This document shows, in pieces, positions 27,195 to 36,408 of a stretch of DNA of 64,000 nt. The notes beneath the pieces were generated by a model, which had not been told where the DNA came from, searched no databases, and saw only the letters and a program-made list of their open reading frames with translations. The stretch comes from UBA1275 sp002323515 (GTDB lineage Bacteria > Bacteroidota > Rhodothermia > Balneolales > Balneolaceae): positions 1 to 64,000 of the forward strand of contig CAXGAH010000004.1 of assembly GCA_964007875.1 (NCBI GenBank). Reading direction: 5' to 3'. The position numbers and the translations under genes are program-made. The first letter of the stretch is position 1. Every line of letters begins with the position of its first letter.

Positions 27195-27916
27195 GGCTTT
27201 TTGGGTTGAAGTGGACGCATCGTAAGCTCACTTATTAAAAAATTATCCGATCGTTCGAGTACAAAGAGGAGTGTTTCTGCTACCTCGTCCGGATGCATCA
27301 TCGCGTTGTGGACTTCTATTTCGTCAATTTCATCAAAAAAGTGGGTGGCAATGGATCCTGGGAAAAAGCAACTTACTTTGATCCCATCGTAACGTAATTC
27401 TTTGAATAGGGCATCGCTGAATCCTCTCAACGCATACTTAGTAGCGTTATAGACCGAAATTTTAGGATTGCCCATGAGCGCGGCAACTGATGCGATGTTT
27501 ATGATGTGGCAGGTATTAGGATGGGCTTTCATAAGCGGAGTAATGTGACGAGTTAGGTAGAAAACTCCGGAAACATTTACCTGCATCATTTGTTCAAACT
27601 TTTCAAGAGCTAAATCCTCAATATTATCAAAGTAGCCAAGTCCTGCATTGTTTATGAGTATGTCGGGGTAGTGGTTTAAATCGGTGAAGGTCTGTTTTAC
27701 CCAGTGTTTAACCGCATCATGATCGGAAATATCCATATGCACAGGAATATAGCGTGCTCCCACATTACCCAGTTGCTCTTTGTGTGCTTCCATCCGTTCT
27801 AGTGATCGGGATAAGCCATATACAGTGGCGCCTTTTTGCAGTAGTTGTTCGGTAAAGGATTGTCCAATTCCACTGCTACTGCCGGTGACGATAGCGATCG
27901 AATCTGCTACGTTCAT
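27191..27916 (-). CDS. short-chain dehydrogenase/reductase
   Basis: The 241-residue protein is a classical SDR: cofactor loop TGSSSGIGQ (12-20), NNAGLGYF (about 87-95), catalytic Ser in INIASVAALMG and YNATK with the Tyr and Lys, and PGSIATHFFDE after the active site. The nucleotide-binding sequence GLSRSLERME suggests NADP(H), since Arg follows the second strand. SDRs act on many alcohols and ketones; the substrate cannot be read from the sequence. It is the first of two overlapping genes. Confidence 0.88.
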   Translation of the reverse strand: MNVADSIAIVTGSSSGIGQSFTEQLLQKGATVYGLSRSLERMEAHKEQLGNVGARYIPVHMDISDHDAVKHWVKQTFTDLNHYPDILINNAGLGYFDNIEDLALEKFEQMMQVNVSGVFYLTRHITPLMKAHPNTCHIINIASVAALMGNPKISVYNATKYALRGFSDALFKELRYDGIKVSCFFPGSIATHFFDEIDEIEVHNAMMHPDEVAETLLFVLERSDNFLISELTMRPLQPKKP

Positions 27917-27989
27917 TGTGTTGGTGTTTAGTATATTGTCGTTGAAATCAAGATAACTCAGCTTTGATTACGACTCAACTATTTAGACA

Positions 27990-28943
27990 ATGGTAACATT
28001 CCGAACGCTTGAACATATTCAACAGCTTTTGGCCAAAACTTCCGGGCCAGATGCTTCTTTAAGTGATACTCCCCATGCGGCATTCCAGTCAGAAGAGCTT
28101 GAGCCTACCTTATATATTGATGGAGGAAGTAGCTTTTTAAAACTAGGTAGATGGTCGGAAAAAGACTCTGATTTCGTTGTCCAGACGGTGTCATGGGAAG
28201 AGGGGGAGGCAGCGTTGAGCGGAATTTTCCAGCAATTTTTGAGCGAAGGTACTGAATATATAGTGGCAAGTTTAGTGTATGCCCCTTTCAAAGAACGCTT
28301 GAACGAGCTATTCAGAATATTGGGAGAGCAGTATGATTTTGAGGTGGTTTGGCTTGATCACGCTTCCATAGAAGGTTTAGATCTTAGCATTAATTATAGC
28401 CCTGTGAATAGTTTGGGTTTAGACCGGTTAATTGCCGCATATGGAGCGCATGCATTTTGTTCGGGGTCGGTGGTTGTGGTGGATCTAGGTAGTGCAGTTA
28501 CGGTGGATACTTTGACACAAACTCAGTTTGATGGGGGTGTTATCGCACCTGGCTTAAAGGCGGTACAAGTTGGTATGCAGCAAATAACTCCTCATTTACC
28601 TATTCCATCTGCTCAGAAAACCTCCGAATTTCCTCCGAAAAGTACTCAGAATGCCCTTTGGTGGGGACAATATGCTTTTTGGGTAGCAGGAATTGAAGGA
28701 ATGATTTTGGAAGTCGCTAGGGCAGCAAACACACAAGAAATTATTCTTACGGGTGGAGATGCAATTTGGTTCTTTGATCAGGTAATTAATCAAAGGCGGG
28801 AAGATTGGCCCGTACAGGACGCCGTAGTTGGATTCAATTTGGGAACGCAGAAAGACCACTCTTTGGAAGGGATGAAGGTGGTGGTACGCCCACATTTGGT
28901 GCTTGAAGGACTTCGGTATCTAAGCCGGAGGAGCTGTTTTTAA
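27990..28943 (+). CDS. coaX: type III pantothenate kinase
   Basis: CoaX phosphorylates pantothenate, the first step in coenzyme A synthesis. The ASKHA-fold marks are YIDGGSSFLKLGRW (about 42-55, phosphate loop), LGLDRLIAAYGA with the conserved Asp, and VVVDLGSAVTVDTL followed by GGVIAPGLKA. The 317-residue length exceeds the usual 250-260, mainly through about 40 extra N-terminal residues. The P-loop reads DGGSS instead of the common DxGNT, a noticeable divergence. Other residues are intact, so activity is likely. Confidence 0.85.
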   Translation: MVTFRTLEHIQQLLAKTSGPDASLSDTPHAAFQSEELEPTLYIDGGSSFLKLGRWSEKDSDFVVQTVSWEEGEAALSGIFQQFLSEGTEYIVASLVYAPFKERLNELFRILGEQYDFEVVWLDHASIEGLDLSINYSPVNSLGLDRLIAAYGAHAFCSGSVVVVDLGSAVTVDTLTQTQFDGGVIAPGLKAVQVGMQQITPHLPIPSAQKTSEFPPKSTQNALWWGQYAFWVAGIEGMILEVARAANTQEIILTGGDAIWFFDQVINQRREDWPVQDAVVGFNLGTQKDHSLEGMKVVVRPHLVLEGLRYLSRRSCF

Positions 28944-28975
28944 AAAGCACCACTTAAATGAGCCTGTTACATCAA

Positions 28976-29620
28976 TTAGCTAAGCGAACTACTGTCAAGT
29001 TGCCTGTGAATCATGGATATAAGCATCTCTTGAGCAACCTCATTTTTCCCGCCATGAGGAATAATGACGTCGGCATAGCGCTTACTGGGTTCAACGAATT
29101 TTAAGTGCATGGGTCTTACGAATGTTTCGTATTGAAGCAACACGCTGTCGAGGTTTCGTTTACGTTCGCTAATGTCCCGTTGAATACGCCGTAGCAGACG
29201 TACATCGTCATCGGTGTCTACAAAAATTTTAACGTCCATAAGCTCTCGTAGTTCCGGTTCACTAAAAATGAGAATTCCATCGATTAAAATGACGGGTGTG
29301 GGCTGGACTTCTAGATGGATTTCGCTACGAATGTGTTCAGCGAAATTATACTGAGGAACGTGTACAGGGTAACCCTCAAGAAGTGCTCGTAGATGCCGGA
29401 TTAGTAGGTCAGTCTCAAGAGAAGCAGGGTGATCGAAGTTTTGCTGAAGACGATCCTCAAAGGGCATATGCTTTAAATCTCGATAGTAGGAATCATGTTC
29501 TATCCTAAGAATGTTTTGCTGACCAAAATGATCACAGATCAGATTCACAACAGTGGTTTTACCTGATCCACTTCCTCCGGCTACCCCGATTACCAAGGCA
29601 TTAGTTTTGGGTTTTTTCAT
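28976..29620 (-). CDS. udk: uridine kinase
   Basis: Udk phosphorylates uridine and cytidine for pyrimidine salvage. The 214-residue protein has Walker A GVAGGSGSGKTTV (13-25), then IEHDSYYRDLKHMPFEDR, NFDHPASLETDLL and VILIDGILIFSEPELRELMD, all typical of uridine kinase. The length is normal. Its start overlaps the end of the amidase gene by 20 bases on the same strand, so the two are likely transcribed together. Confidence 0.95.
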   Translation of the reverse strand: MKKPKTNALVIGVAGGSGSGKTTVVNLICDHFGQQNILRIEHDSYYRDLKHMPFEDRLQQNFDHPASLETDLLIRHLRALLEGYPVHVPQYNFAEHIRSEIHLEVQPTPVILIDGILIFSEPELRELMDVKIFVDTDDDVRLLRRIQRDISERKRNLDSVLLQYETFVRPMHLKFVEPSKRYADVIIPHGGKNEVAQEMLISMIHRQLDSSSLS

Positions 29621-31025
29621 ACTCTAGTTTGTAATCACGAATGGCTCTGAAAATGGCTGAGGCAATAATTGACTGGCCATAATCACTGGTTAAAAATCGT
29701 TGTTCGGCGGGGTTGCTCAAAAAACCTGTCTCGACGAGTACGGCGGGCATGGAGGCTTGATAAAGTACCACAAAACCAGCCTGTTTTACCCCTCTGGATT
29801 TACGATTTGCCCGCGTTCTAAATTGATCTTCGATCATATACGCGATTCGTTCGCTTGTAGCGATGTAGCCAGAATGGGCGAGTTCGTAAATAAGAAGATC
29901 TTCTTCGGTTAGATTAAATAGTTCATCACTGTGGTTGGTGAATACCGAATTTTCTCGTTTCATCACTTCAAACGCAGCATCGCTTCGGTGTAATCCAAGA
30001 AAAAAAACGGAACTTCCGTACACCGAAGAAGAAGTCCAACCATCGGCATGAATAGATATAAACAGATCCCCTTCAGCGCGATTGGCAATGGAGCCTCGTT
30101 CCTCAAGATCTACATAGCCATCGGTTTCACGGGTGTAAATAACCTTCACATCGGGTAGGTATTCCTCGATATAGCTCCCTAGCTTTTTTGAAATGGAGAG
30201 AACCACGTCTTTTTCTTGGGCATTACGATAGCCTACATTACCAGGATCATGTCCTCCATGTCCAGGGTCAATGATTACCGTATCAAACCGGAGTTTACCT
30301 TTAACTTGCTCATATTCTTGATCCAGGTTCGGAGGGCTGGGCGCTGCCGGAGCAAGTATATCGAGCGCATTATCTGGATTAATACTTAGGTACCAATTTC
30401 GAGCAAGAAATTGCTGGGTAAACACCTCTACTTCTCTAGGGGTTGAATAGGTTAATGCCACCAATAAGTCTTGACTCTGCATATCTAGATACGCATTACT
30501 AATGACTTTTAGTTGTTGACCTAGGTAGATGTCTACCCCATAGCTATTCTCGAGTTTGTAAAGACGAACCTCTTGAATATCTTCGTTATAGGTAGGGAAT
30601 TGTATGCCGAGGGTGTCGATATTGGACTGATACAACTCTAGTTGGATCAAATCGGAAGCTGGTTGAATCAACGAAAAGGAATCCAAACGGGTCGATTGAT
30701 GAAAGCGAATTACATACCCTAATCCATCGCCTCTTGGTGCAAATGATATTCGTTCCATGTGCAGCGTATCTTCGATAGAGGTAGAAAATCCAGCTTCAGT
30801 TTGTTCAAAAGCTACTGATTCTTCACCAAATCCACTCTCAATTCGATTAATATAGGGATGGTTAGCTCGAACGTTAAAATTGCTAAACAAAGACACTGCA
30901 GCTACTAGAAGGGGTAGAGTAAACCGCCACAAAAAATTCTTGCGCGACAAGAAGGTTGATAGAGTTGGTTCAGAAAAAAAAGGTAAAGGCCGCTTTGGGT
31001 CCATGTGTATTTGGGCAAATAGCAC
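29601..31025 (-). CDS. N-acetylmuramoyl-L-alanine amidase (AmiC type)
   Basis: This zinc amidase cuts between MurNAc and L-Ala in peptidoglycan, usually during division. The 474-residue protein has a hydrophobic N-terminal anchor or signal (about residues 35-50), a beta-rich region (60-210), and an Amidase_3 domain (about 240-470). Zinc ligands are seen in DPGHGGHDPG, the histidine of SIHADGW, and the glutamate in VLVETGFLSN. The long frame before the hydrophobic stretch leaves the start uncertain; an internal Met at residue 8 is possible. It precedes and overlaps udk. Confidence 0.9.
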   Translation of the reverse strand: MLFAQIHMDPKRPLPFFSEPTLSTFLSRKNFLWRFTLPLLVAAVSLFSNFNVRANHPYINRIESGFGEESVAFEQTEAGFSTSIEDTLHMERISFAPRGDGLGYVIRFHQSTRLDSFSLIQPASDLIQLELYQSNIDTLGIQFPTYNEDIQEVRLYKLENSYGVDIYLGQQLKVISNAYLDMQSQDLLVALTYSTPREVEVFTQQFLARNWYLSINPDNALDILAPAAPSPPNLDQEYEQVKGKLRFDTVIIDPGHGGHDPGNVGYRNAQEKDVVLSISKKLGSYIEEYLPDVKVIYTRETDGYVDLEERGSIANRAEGDLFISIHADGWTSSSVYGSSVFFLGLHRSDAAFEVMKRENSVFTNHSDELFNLTEEDLLIYELAHSGYIATSERIAYMIEDQFRTRANRKSRGVKQAGFVVLYQASMPAVLVETGFLSNPAEQRFLTSDYGQSIIASAIFRAIRDYKLEYEKTQN

Positions 31026-31136
31026 TATAAGATGATTAATAAGATACTATTTTTAGGTGTTTTCAGAAAACCAAACTTAGGTATTTCCAGTGAACTTAGG
31101 CCATTTAGCAGTAACTCTTTTGAGCTAATTGATCAA

Positions 31137-31871
31137 CTAACGAGCGTACAGTAGATAAATCACTGGACGTTTATTCCATTTTGTGGGATCATAATCGGGA
31201 TGTTTCTGTATTTTTTTCCACTCATCAACCGGTTTGGAGATGATTTCCTCGCTATATAAACTTAGATCACATGCCACACAAAGTCGGGTATCATCCTTAC
31301 ACTGCGAAAGAATGCGTGTGATCATCGATGTATTTCGATAGGGTGTTTCCATAAAAATTTGAGAAATATCGTGCCGTTTAGACTGCCCTTCGAGTTGCTG
31401 AATTTTTTGACTACAGGCCTTATCATCCATGGGTAAATATCCGTGAAATTGAAATTGCTGACCGTTAAACCCTGAGCCCATTAGGGCCAGAAAGATGGAG
31501 GAAGGGCCTACTAAGGGTCGTACCGGGATATGATATTTGTGAGCTAACTCCACTAGGCGAGCCCCAGGATCAGCAATCGCTGGAAGTCCTGCTTCGGATA
31601 ACACCCCGGCATTCTTGCCTTTTCTTAAGGGTTTAATGTATTCAAGAAGGTCAATATCAGATGTTTTTTTGGTCAGCGGATAAAACTCAATCTTAAACTC
31701 AGGGACTGTGTCACCCACCCACTGTAAAAAACGTGTAGCATTTTGAATATTTTCGACGATAAGCACATCTAAATGGCGAATAATTTGCAGTACTTCTTCT
31801 GGATGCGTGGCATTTCCGTTGGTTTTACCCAAGGTATTGGGCAAGAGATAAAGCGTTCCAGGAGTTGTCAT
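31137..31871 (-). CDS. SAM-dependent methyltransferase of the RsmI/tetrapyrrole family
   Basis: The 244-residue protein has the tetrapyrrole methylase fold: LYLLPNTLGK at the N-terminus, GVLSEAGLPAIADPGARLV (about 89-107), and RPLVGPSSIFLALMGSGFNG (about 118-137). These resemble RsmI, which methylates 16S rRNA C1402, but the sequence is shorter and lacks RsmI's extra C-terminal part; here it ends in NKRPVIYLLYAR. It may be an RsmI paralogue found in Bacteroidota with an unknown target. Substrate is therefore open. Confidence 0.78.
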   Translation of the reverse strand: MTTPGTLYLLPNTLGKTNGNATHPEEVLQIIRHLDVLIVENIQNATRFLQWVGDTVPEFKIEFYPLTKKTSDIDLLEYIKPLRKGKNAGVLSEAGLPAIADPGARLVELAHKYHIPVRPLVGPSSIFLALMGSGFNGQQFQFHGYLPMDDKACSQKIQQLEGQSKRHDISQIFMETPYRNTSMITRILSQCKDDTRLCVACDLSLYSEEIISKPVDEWKKIQKHPDYDPTKWNKRPVIYLLYAR

Positions 31872-31898
31872 AGGACAGGGGAGGTCTTTGATGCGAAA

Positions 31899-32372
31899 TT
31901 ACACTCGTTCAATCTGAATATCCGTATCATTTCGAGTTGATGTACGAACGTACTTGGTGGCAAAAATAGCAGCGGTAAAGGTGATAATGAATCCTATGAG
32001 TGCAATAATAGCATTTAAGAATGAGGTGTTTCTCTGAAGTTCATAGGTTGGAATCATCACAATGGGTTGCCAACTTTCTTCTAGGTACCGGATAGGGATT
32101 ACCTGAGTATCGATAACTCGCTGAGCCATTTGAATAGATAGGGAGAGCTTACGTTCCGCTTGGGTGCCATCGGGTAGGGGAAATTCGATAACTACATATC
32201 CGTTACTTTGGGCAGCGATTTGTTTAATGTCGAAATCGGTTACATCAGCCGCTATACTAACCCCTTTTTCATAGGTTTGAACGGTTCCAAGGTGTACGGT
32301 GACTTGTTGTAGGGTGATAAAGCCCATGTAGAGGGGTAAAATCCAAAAAAAGTAGAGTAAGCGGCGGATCAT
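31899..32372 (-). CDS. hypothetical two-helix membrane protein
   Basis: I do not recognise the family. The 157-residue protein has one transmembrane helix near residues 5-25 and a second near 118-142, with a beta-rich region between that is probably extracytoplasmic and a polar tail. Its start overlaps the end of the serine-hydrolase-like gene by 4 bases (ATGA), so it should be made together with it and may work with it. Confidence 0.65.
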   Translation of the reverse strand: MIRRLLYFFWILPLYMGFITLQQVTVHLGTVQTYEKGVSIAADVTDFDIKQIAAQSNGYVVIEFPLPDGTQAERKLSLSIQMAQRVIDTQVIPIRYLEESWQPIVMIPTYELQRNTSFLNAIIALIGFIITFTAAIFATKYVRTSTRNDTDIQIERV

Positions 32373-33571
32373 AAGGCGAATTTTGTAGTTTGAAAAAGGG
32401 CGGGATCCCAGATCAACCGCTGTTGAAAATCTTCTTGCATGTGGTTAGCCGACATATGGTGCCAAAACGCCACCGGTAATTCATCGAAAAGAACCACTTG
32501 AATACGACGTTCACCAGTATAAATGGATGTGCCAAAATCCACTCCGCTTAACAGGCCCATTCGGCTGTCGTAGTGTGCATAATAAGACTCAAAACTTCTG
32601 GCCACCGTAGTAGAACCATTGGGCCAACCCAAGGCATTTAAAATATGAGTTTGAAGTTCTGTGTCGAGCCGATCATCGAGCAAGAGGTAACGCATTATTT
32701 GAGCTAATTCGGATGCCGTAGTCTGTGGAAAAAGAGCAAGGGCATCTCGTTCTTGCATAAAATTTTGGTTAATTCGATTCACTTTAAATGCAGCTTGAAC
32801 AGATGCAAACCACTCAGGATCGGCTGTTTTTTGGTAAAAAACTTCTAGTACTTTAGAGTGAAATAGGGCTCGCTGAGTAGAGTCTATGCGAAGAGAATCT
32901 TGTTTTGGGCTAAATACCGGTAGATAGGAAGCAGGCTCTGCAATGGCCATGTACAAGGCGGCATTAGGAAGTGGTAATTCGGTAACCTTGAGGTCTAGGG
33001 AGTCTCTGAGTTCCTCCAATCCTGTTTCTAGGGAGGTAAGTCCAAGCTTTACCCATAGAAAATCGGCCAACACCAAGTCATTAAACTCCACCATAGCATG
33101 CACGGCATCTTCTAAGGTAAACGACGGACTTTCTTCGGTAACCAATCGTTCAATAGCCCCATCGTGTGCATTCTGGCTTATTAGTGGTAGTCGAAATTTA
33201 GATATTTCTTCTAGGCCTAATTCTTCGTTGGGATCTAGTTGAGAAGACTCAACCGCCTGTGTATAGGCGTACAATAGGATGAGATTGCCTAGGGAACCCA
33301 TGGTTCGGGGACGGTTTTCCTGGTAATAAAGACTGGAATCGGGCCGGTCAATAGATATAGAAACCAAACTCACATGTTCTGGTTTGTTGCCTATGAAGCG
33401 GGTTAAATCGACCAGTGAGTAAGTGTTAGCCACGTACTCACTCCCTTCAGACATCCCTTCCGCATTTTGAAAAAGAGTCCTAAAGGCGGTGAAATTTGGG
33501 ATAATTGCCATTGCATAAATGACAACAGCCACCGCTACAAAACTAGAAAAAAATAAGAACGCTCGTTTCAA
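32369..33571 (-). CDS. serine-hydrolase-like (beta-lactamase fold) membrane protein, possibly inactive
   Basis: The 400-residue protein has a signal anchor (about residues 3-25) and then an alpha-helical and beta region resembling class A beta-lactamase or penicillin-binding transpeptidase folds. The expected SxxK motif position reads SLGN (S93 to N96), so the catalytic lysine is absent. The residues at the second motif (VEFNDLVLADFL) also differ from the usual SxN. It may bind rather than cut peptidoglycan. It overlaps the two-helix membrane protein gene by 4 bases. Fold assignment is by pattern and tentative. Confidence 0.5.
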   Translation of the reverse strand: MKRAFLFFSSFVAVAVVIYAMAIIPNFTAFRTLFQNAEGMSEGSEYVANTYSLVDLTRFIGNKPEHVSLVSISIDRPDSSLYYQENRPRTMGSLGNLILLYAYTQAVESSQLDPNEELGLEEISKFRLPLISQNAHDGAIERLVTEESPSFTLEDAVHAMVEFNDLVLADFLWVKLGLTSLETGLEELRDSLDLKVTELPLPNAALYMAIAEPASYLPVFSPKQDSLRIDSTQRALFHSKVLEVFYQKTADPEWFASVQAAFKVNRINQNFMQERDALALFPQTTASELAQIMRYLLLDDRLDTELQTHILNALGWPNGSTTVARSFESYYAHYDSRMGLLSGVDFGTSIYTGERRIQVVLFDELPVAFWHHMSANHMQEDFQQRLIWDPALFQTTKFAL

Positions 33572-33646
33572 GGATATTCTAGATGATGAATGATTTACGT
33601 CGAACTCAACCTACTACCTATACTCTAATTAGATTGAAGATTAAAG

Positions 33647-34885
33647 TTAATAAATTAATCGCATAATTTCGGCAGTTGCATACGCTCCATAGGTGCCTAG
33701 AGCATAGCCAAGGACGGCTAGTAGCACTCCAACGGGTGCCAGTGCTGGATGAAAGGCAGAGGCGACTATAGGCGCGGAAGCAGCCCCGCCTACATTTGCC
33801 TGACTCCCAACGGCTACAAAAAACAGGGGTGCTTTTATGAGTTTTGCCACGATAAGCAGTAGTACCACGTGCATTAATATCCAAATTAAACCAATTAGAA
33901 AAAATCCTGGCGCTTCAAAAAAGGCCATTAAATCCATTTTTAGACCAATAGTCATAACCAAAATATAGAGGAATAAACTTCCAACTTTGGATGCTCCAGC
34001 ACCTTCTAGGGTGCGTAATTTGGTGAGAGACACTAATAACCCACCGGTGGTTGCGATGACAACAATCCAGAAAAAGGCAGAGTCTAAACTGAATTCGCGT
34101 AGTTTTGGTGCATTCACTGTTATCCAAGGGGCTAGGTTATCACCAATAATGTGCCCAATGGCAGTTATCCCAAACGCAACAGCGAGTATACTAATGAGAT
34201 CTGACAAACTTGGAATTCGTTTAATTTGGTCCTGATAGTCTTGCACTTGCTTACGCAAATGTGTGATGGCGCTGGTATCGGATCCTAGCCATTGATCTAC
34301 TTTGGTTGCTATACTTGCTCCATAAAGCAAAAAAGCCAGCCATAAATTGGCCATGATGATATCAACCGTTACCATTGCAGAAAATAAACTTGAGCTGGGT
34401 TGATACACTTCTAGCATAGCTGTTTGGTTGGCACCTCCACCAATCCAACTTCCAGCTACCGTGGCCAAGCCTCTCCAAATTTCGTTATCCGGACTACTAG
34501 CCTCAAGTATGCTCGGATCCAAGGCACCTACAATAAGCATGGCCAAGGGTCCGCCAATAACGATACCTATGGTGCCCGTTAAAAACATGGCAATAGCCTT
34601 CCATCCCAGGCCTAGAACCGCATTAAGATCAATGCTCAGGGTTAACAGCACAAGAGAAGCAGGTAATAAATAACGTGAAGCCACGTAGTAGAGCTGAGAA
34701 CTACTGGGGTCAATCCATCCAAGGGTTGAGTATATCGAAGGGATAAAGTAACACAACAACAAGGAGGGCACAAAGGTGTAGAATCTTTTCCAAAACGAAA
34801 GTGAGCTGTTGGCGGTGGCAAAAATACCTGCCAAAGTGATCATTAATAATCCAAAAGCAATAGCGTCGTTGGTGATTAATGGCAT
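33647..34885 (-). CDS. DUF819-family integral membrane protein
   Basis: The 412-residue protein has about ten hydrophobic helices. A pattern such as GSWIGGGANQTAMLEVY (about residues 147-163) and the C-terminal VGSQANVGGAASAPIVASAF (about 359-378) is typical of the DUF819 (YjcL) family, which resembles carboxylate or amino acid/peptide transporters. The role is unknown; glycine-rich discontinuous helices like these often line a transport path. It is divergent from lysC with 151 bases between them. Confidence 0.85.
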   Translation of the reverse strand: MPLITNDAIAFGLLMITLAGIFATANSSLSFWKRFYTFVPSLLLCYFIPSIYSTLGWIDPSSSQLYYVASRYLLPASLVLLTLSIDLNAVLGLGWKAIAMFLTGTIGIVIGGPLAMLIVGALDPSILEASSPDNEIWRGLATVAGSWIGGGANQTAMLEVYQPSSSLFSAMVTVDIIMANLWLAFLLYGASIATKVDQWLGSDTSAITHLRKQVQDYQDQIKRIPSLSDLISILAVAFGITAIGHIIGDNLAPWITVNAPKLREFSLDSAFFWIVVIATTGGLLVSLTKLRTLEGAGASKVGSLFLYILVMTIGLKMDLMAFFEAPGFFLIGLIWILMHVVLLLIVAKLIKAPLFFVAVGSQANVGGAASAPIVASAFHPALAPVGVLLAVLGYALGTYGAYATAEIMRLIY

Positions 34886-34916
34886 GTTCTTTAAAGGTTA
34901 AGATCTGGTTTAGCGT

Positions 34917-34928
34917 TGAGCATGCTCA
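34917..34928. repeat. perfect 12-bp palindrome between the DUF819 gene and lysC
   Basis: TGAGCATGCTCA is a perfect 12-bp inverted repeat in the 151-base divergent spacer. It could be an operator for a dimeric regulator controlling either gene, but palindromes of this length also arise by chance. No other copy was noticed by eye. Confidence 0.3.
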
Positions 34929-35036
34929 GGTGTTTAATGATTGGCATACATATTAATAGAGCAATATATAAATAAAGGATGTCTATTAACATGAAGCTCC
35001 GTATTTTATGACTGCTTAAACACTTATTAATATACT

Positions 35037-36407
35037 ATGATCGTTTCAAAATTCGGAGGAACCAGTGTTGGGTCTTACGAAGCAATGTCGCGAAGTGCGA
35101 ACATTATTGTGGATAATCCCAAGCGTAATTGGGTGGTTATCAGTGCAACCTCAGGAACGACGAACCATTTGCTTCGTTTGTCCAGTCTTCCATTAAACAC
35201 AGATGAAGGGAACGGTTTACTTGATCAGATTTCACGACGGCATCTGGACATCGCTTCTCAGTGTAGCTTCAAAAAAGAGGCAATCAAAGCGGTTGAAGAA
35301 TGTATGCGTAATCTTTCAGCACATCTTAGCAAACAACAGACTAGCAAAGATCATAGTGAAACCCAATGGGTCGATACATTGTTGGCCTTCGGAGAAATTT
35401 TATCTACTCAGCTCTTTGCCTGGGTACTACGTGAAAAAGAGTTGAATGTACAGCTTAAGTGGGCAGGAGATTTCATATGCACTGATTCACGGTTTGGGTT
35501 AGCAGCGGTAAATCTAGAAGTGACCTATGCTAAGTTGCAGCAATTTTTGACCGCAAATGAAGGCTTTGTAAGTTATCAAAAGCCTGGCAATGTGCTCTTA
35601 ACACAAGGGTTTATTGGGGCCGATGTTCAGGGTCGAACAACCACCCTAGGACGAGGTGGTAGTGATTTTTCAGCTGCGTTGTTTGCTGAGGCGTTAGGGG
35701 CTGAATGTTTAGAAATTTGGACCGATGTGGCAGGTGTTTATACCACGGACCCTAGGGTAGTATCCACCGCACATGCCATCGATGAAATCAGTTTCGATGA
35801 AGCTGCAGAGCTATCAATTTTTGGGGGTAAAGTGTTGCATCCAGCAATGGTAAAGCCGGTGAGAAGAGCTAATATTCCAGTCAGGGTTGCTTCCAGTATG
35901 GAACCTGAATTACCCGGGACAAATATAGTCACAAATCCATTAAATCGCCCTGTAGTACGAACATTGTCGGTTCGTAAAGAGCAAACGCTCATGACCTTAC
36001 ACAGCTTGGAGATGTTGCACCAACCTGGCTTTTTAGCTAAAGTTTTTTCCATACTCTCTGAGCACAGAATTTCGGTCGATTTAGTAACTACTTCTGAGGT
36101 GAGTGTTTCACTAACCTTAGATACTGCACATAAAGCTTCTAACAAGGTCGAACTTTCCGAGGCAGTCCTGCGCGCATTAAATGACTTTTGTGATGTTGAA
36201 GTAGAATACAATTTAGCTCTTGTGGCGGTCATTGGGAATGCTTTGAATCAAACATTGGGGATAAGTGGACAACTTTTTAGTACCTTAAAAGAATATAACA
36301 TCCGACTGGTTTCTCATGGTGCATCAGCTAACAATGTATGTTTTTTGGTTGAAGAGTCCGATGCAGAAGCAGTTGTTCAAACCCTACATCAAAGTTTTAT
36401 AGGATAG
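35037..36407 (+). CDS. lysC: aspartate kinase
   Basis: The enzyme phosphorylates aspartate, the first step to lysine, diaminopimelate, threonine and methionine. The 456-residue monofunctional protein starts MIVSKFGGTSVGSYEAM (K5 to G11 form the catalytic loop), has a nucleotide-binding TLGRGGSDFSAALFAEAL, and an EIWTDVAGVYTTDPR active-site region. Two ACT domains at the C-terminus (about 315-456) suggest allosteric control. No homoserine dehydrogenase domain follows. It starts a tight operon with dapB, dapA and dapD; dapB begins one base after its stop. Confidence 0.95.
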   Translation: MIVSKFGGTSVGSYEAMSRSANIIVDNPKRNWVVISATSGTTNHLLRLSSLPLNTDEGNGLLDQISRRHLDIASQCSFKKEAIKAVEECMRNLSAHLSKQQTSKDHSETQWVDTLLAFGEILSTQLFAWVLREKELNVQLKWAGDFICTDSRFGLAAVNLEVTYAKLQQFLTANEGFVSYQKPGNVLLTQGFIGADVQGRTTTLGRGGSDFSAALFAEALGAECLEIWTDVAGVYTTDPRVVSTAHAIDEISFDEAAELSIFGGKVLHPAMVKPVRRANIPVRVASSMEPELPGTNIVTNPLNRPVVRTLSVRKEQTLMTLHSLEMLHQPGFLAKVFSILSEHRISVDLVTTSEVSVSLTLDTAHKASNKVELSEAVLRALNDFCDVEVEYNLALVAVIGNALNQTLGISGQLFSTLKEYNIRLVSHGASANNVCFLVEESDAEAVVQTLHQSFIG

Positions 36408-36408
36408 A

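Noticed and set aside
33618..33884. Minus-strand frame of 88 codons overlapping the DUF819 gene's 3' end
   Set aside because: It is rich in Arg, Ser and Cys, as expected for an out-of-phase shadow, and the DUF819 frame has clear family motifs.
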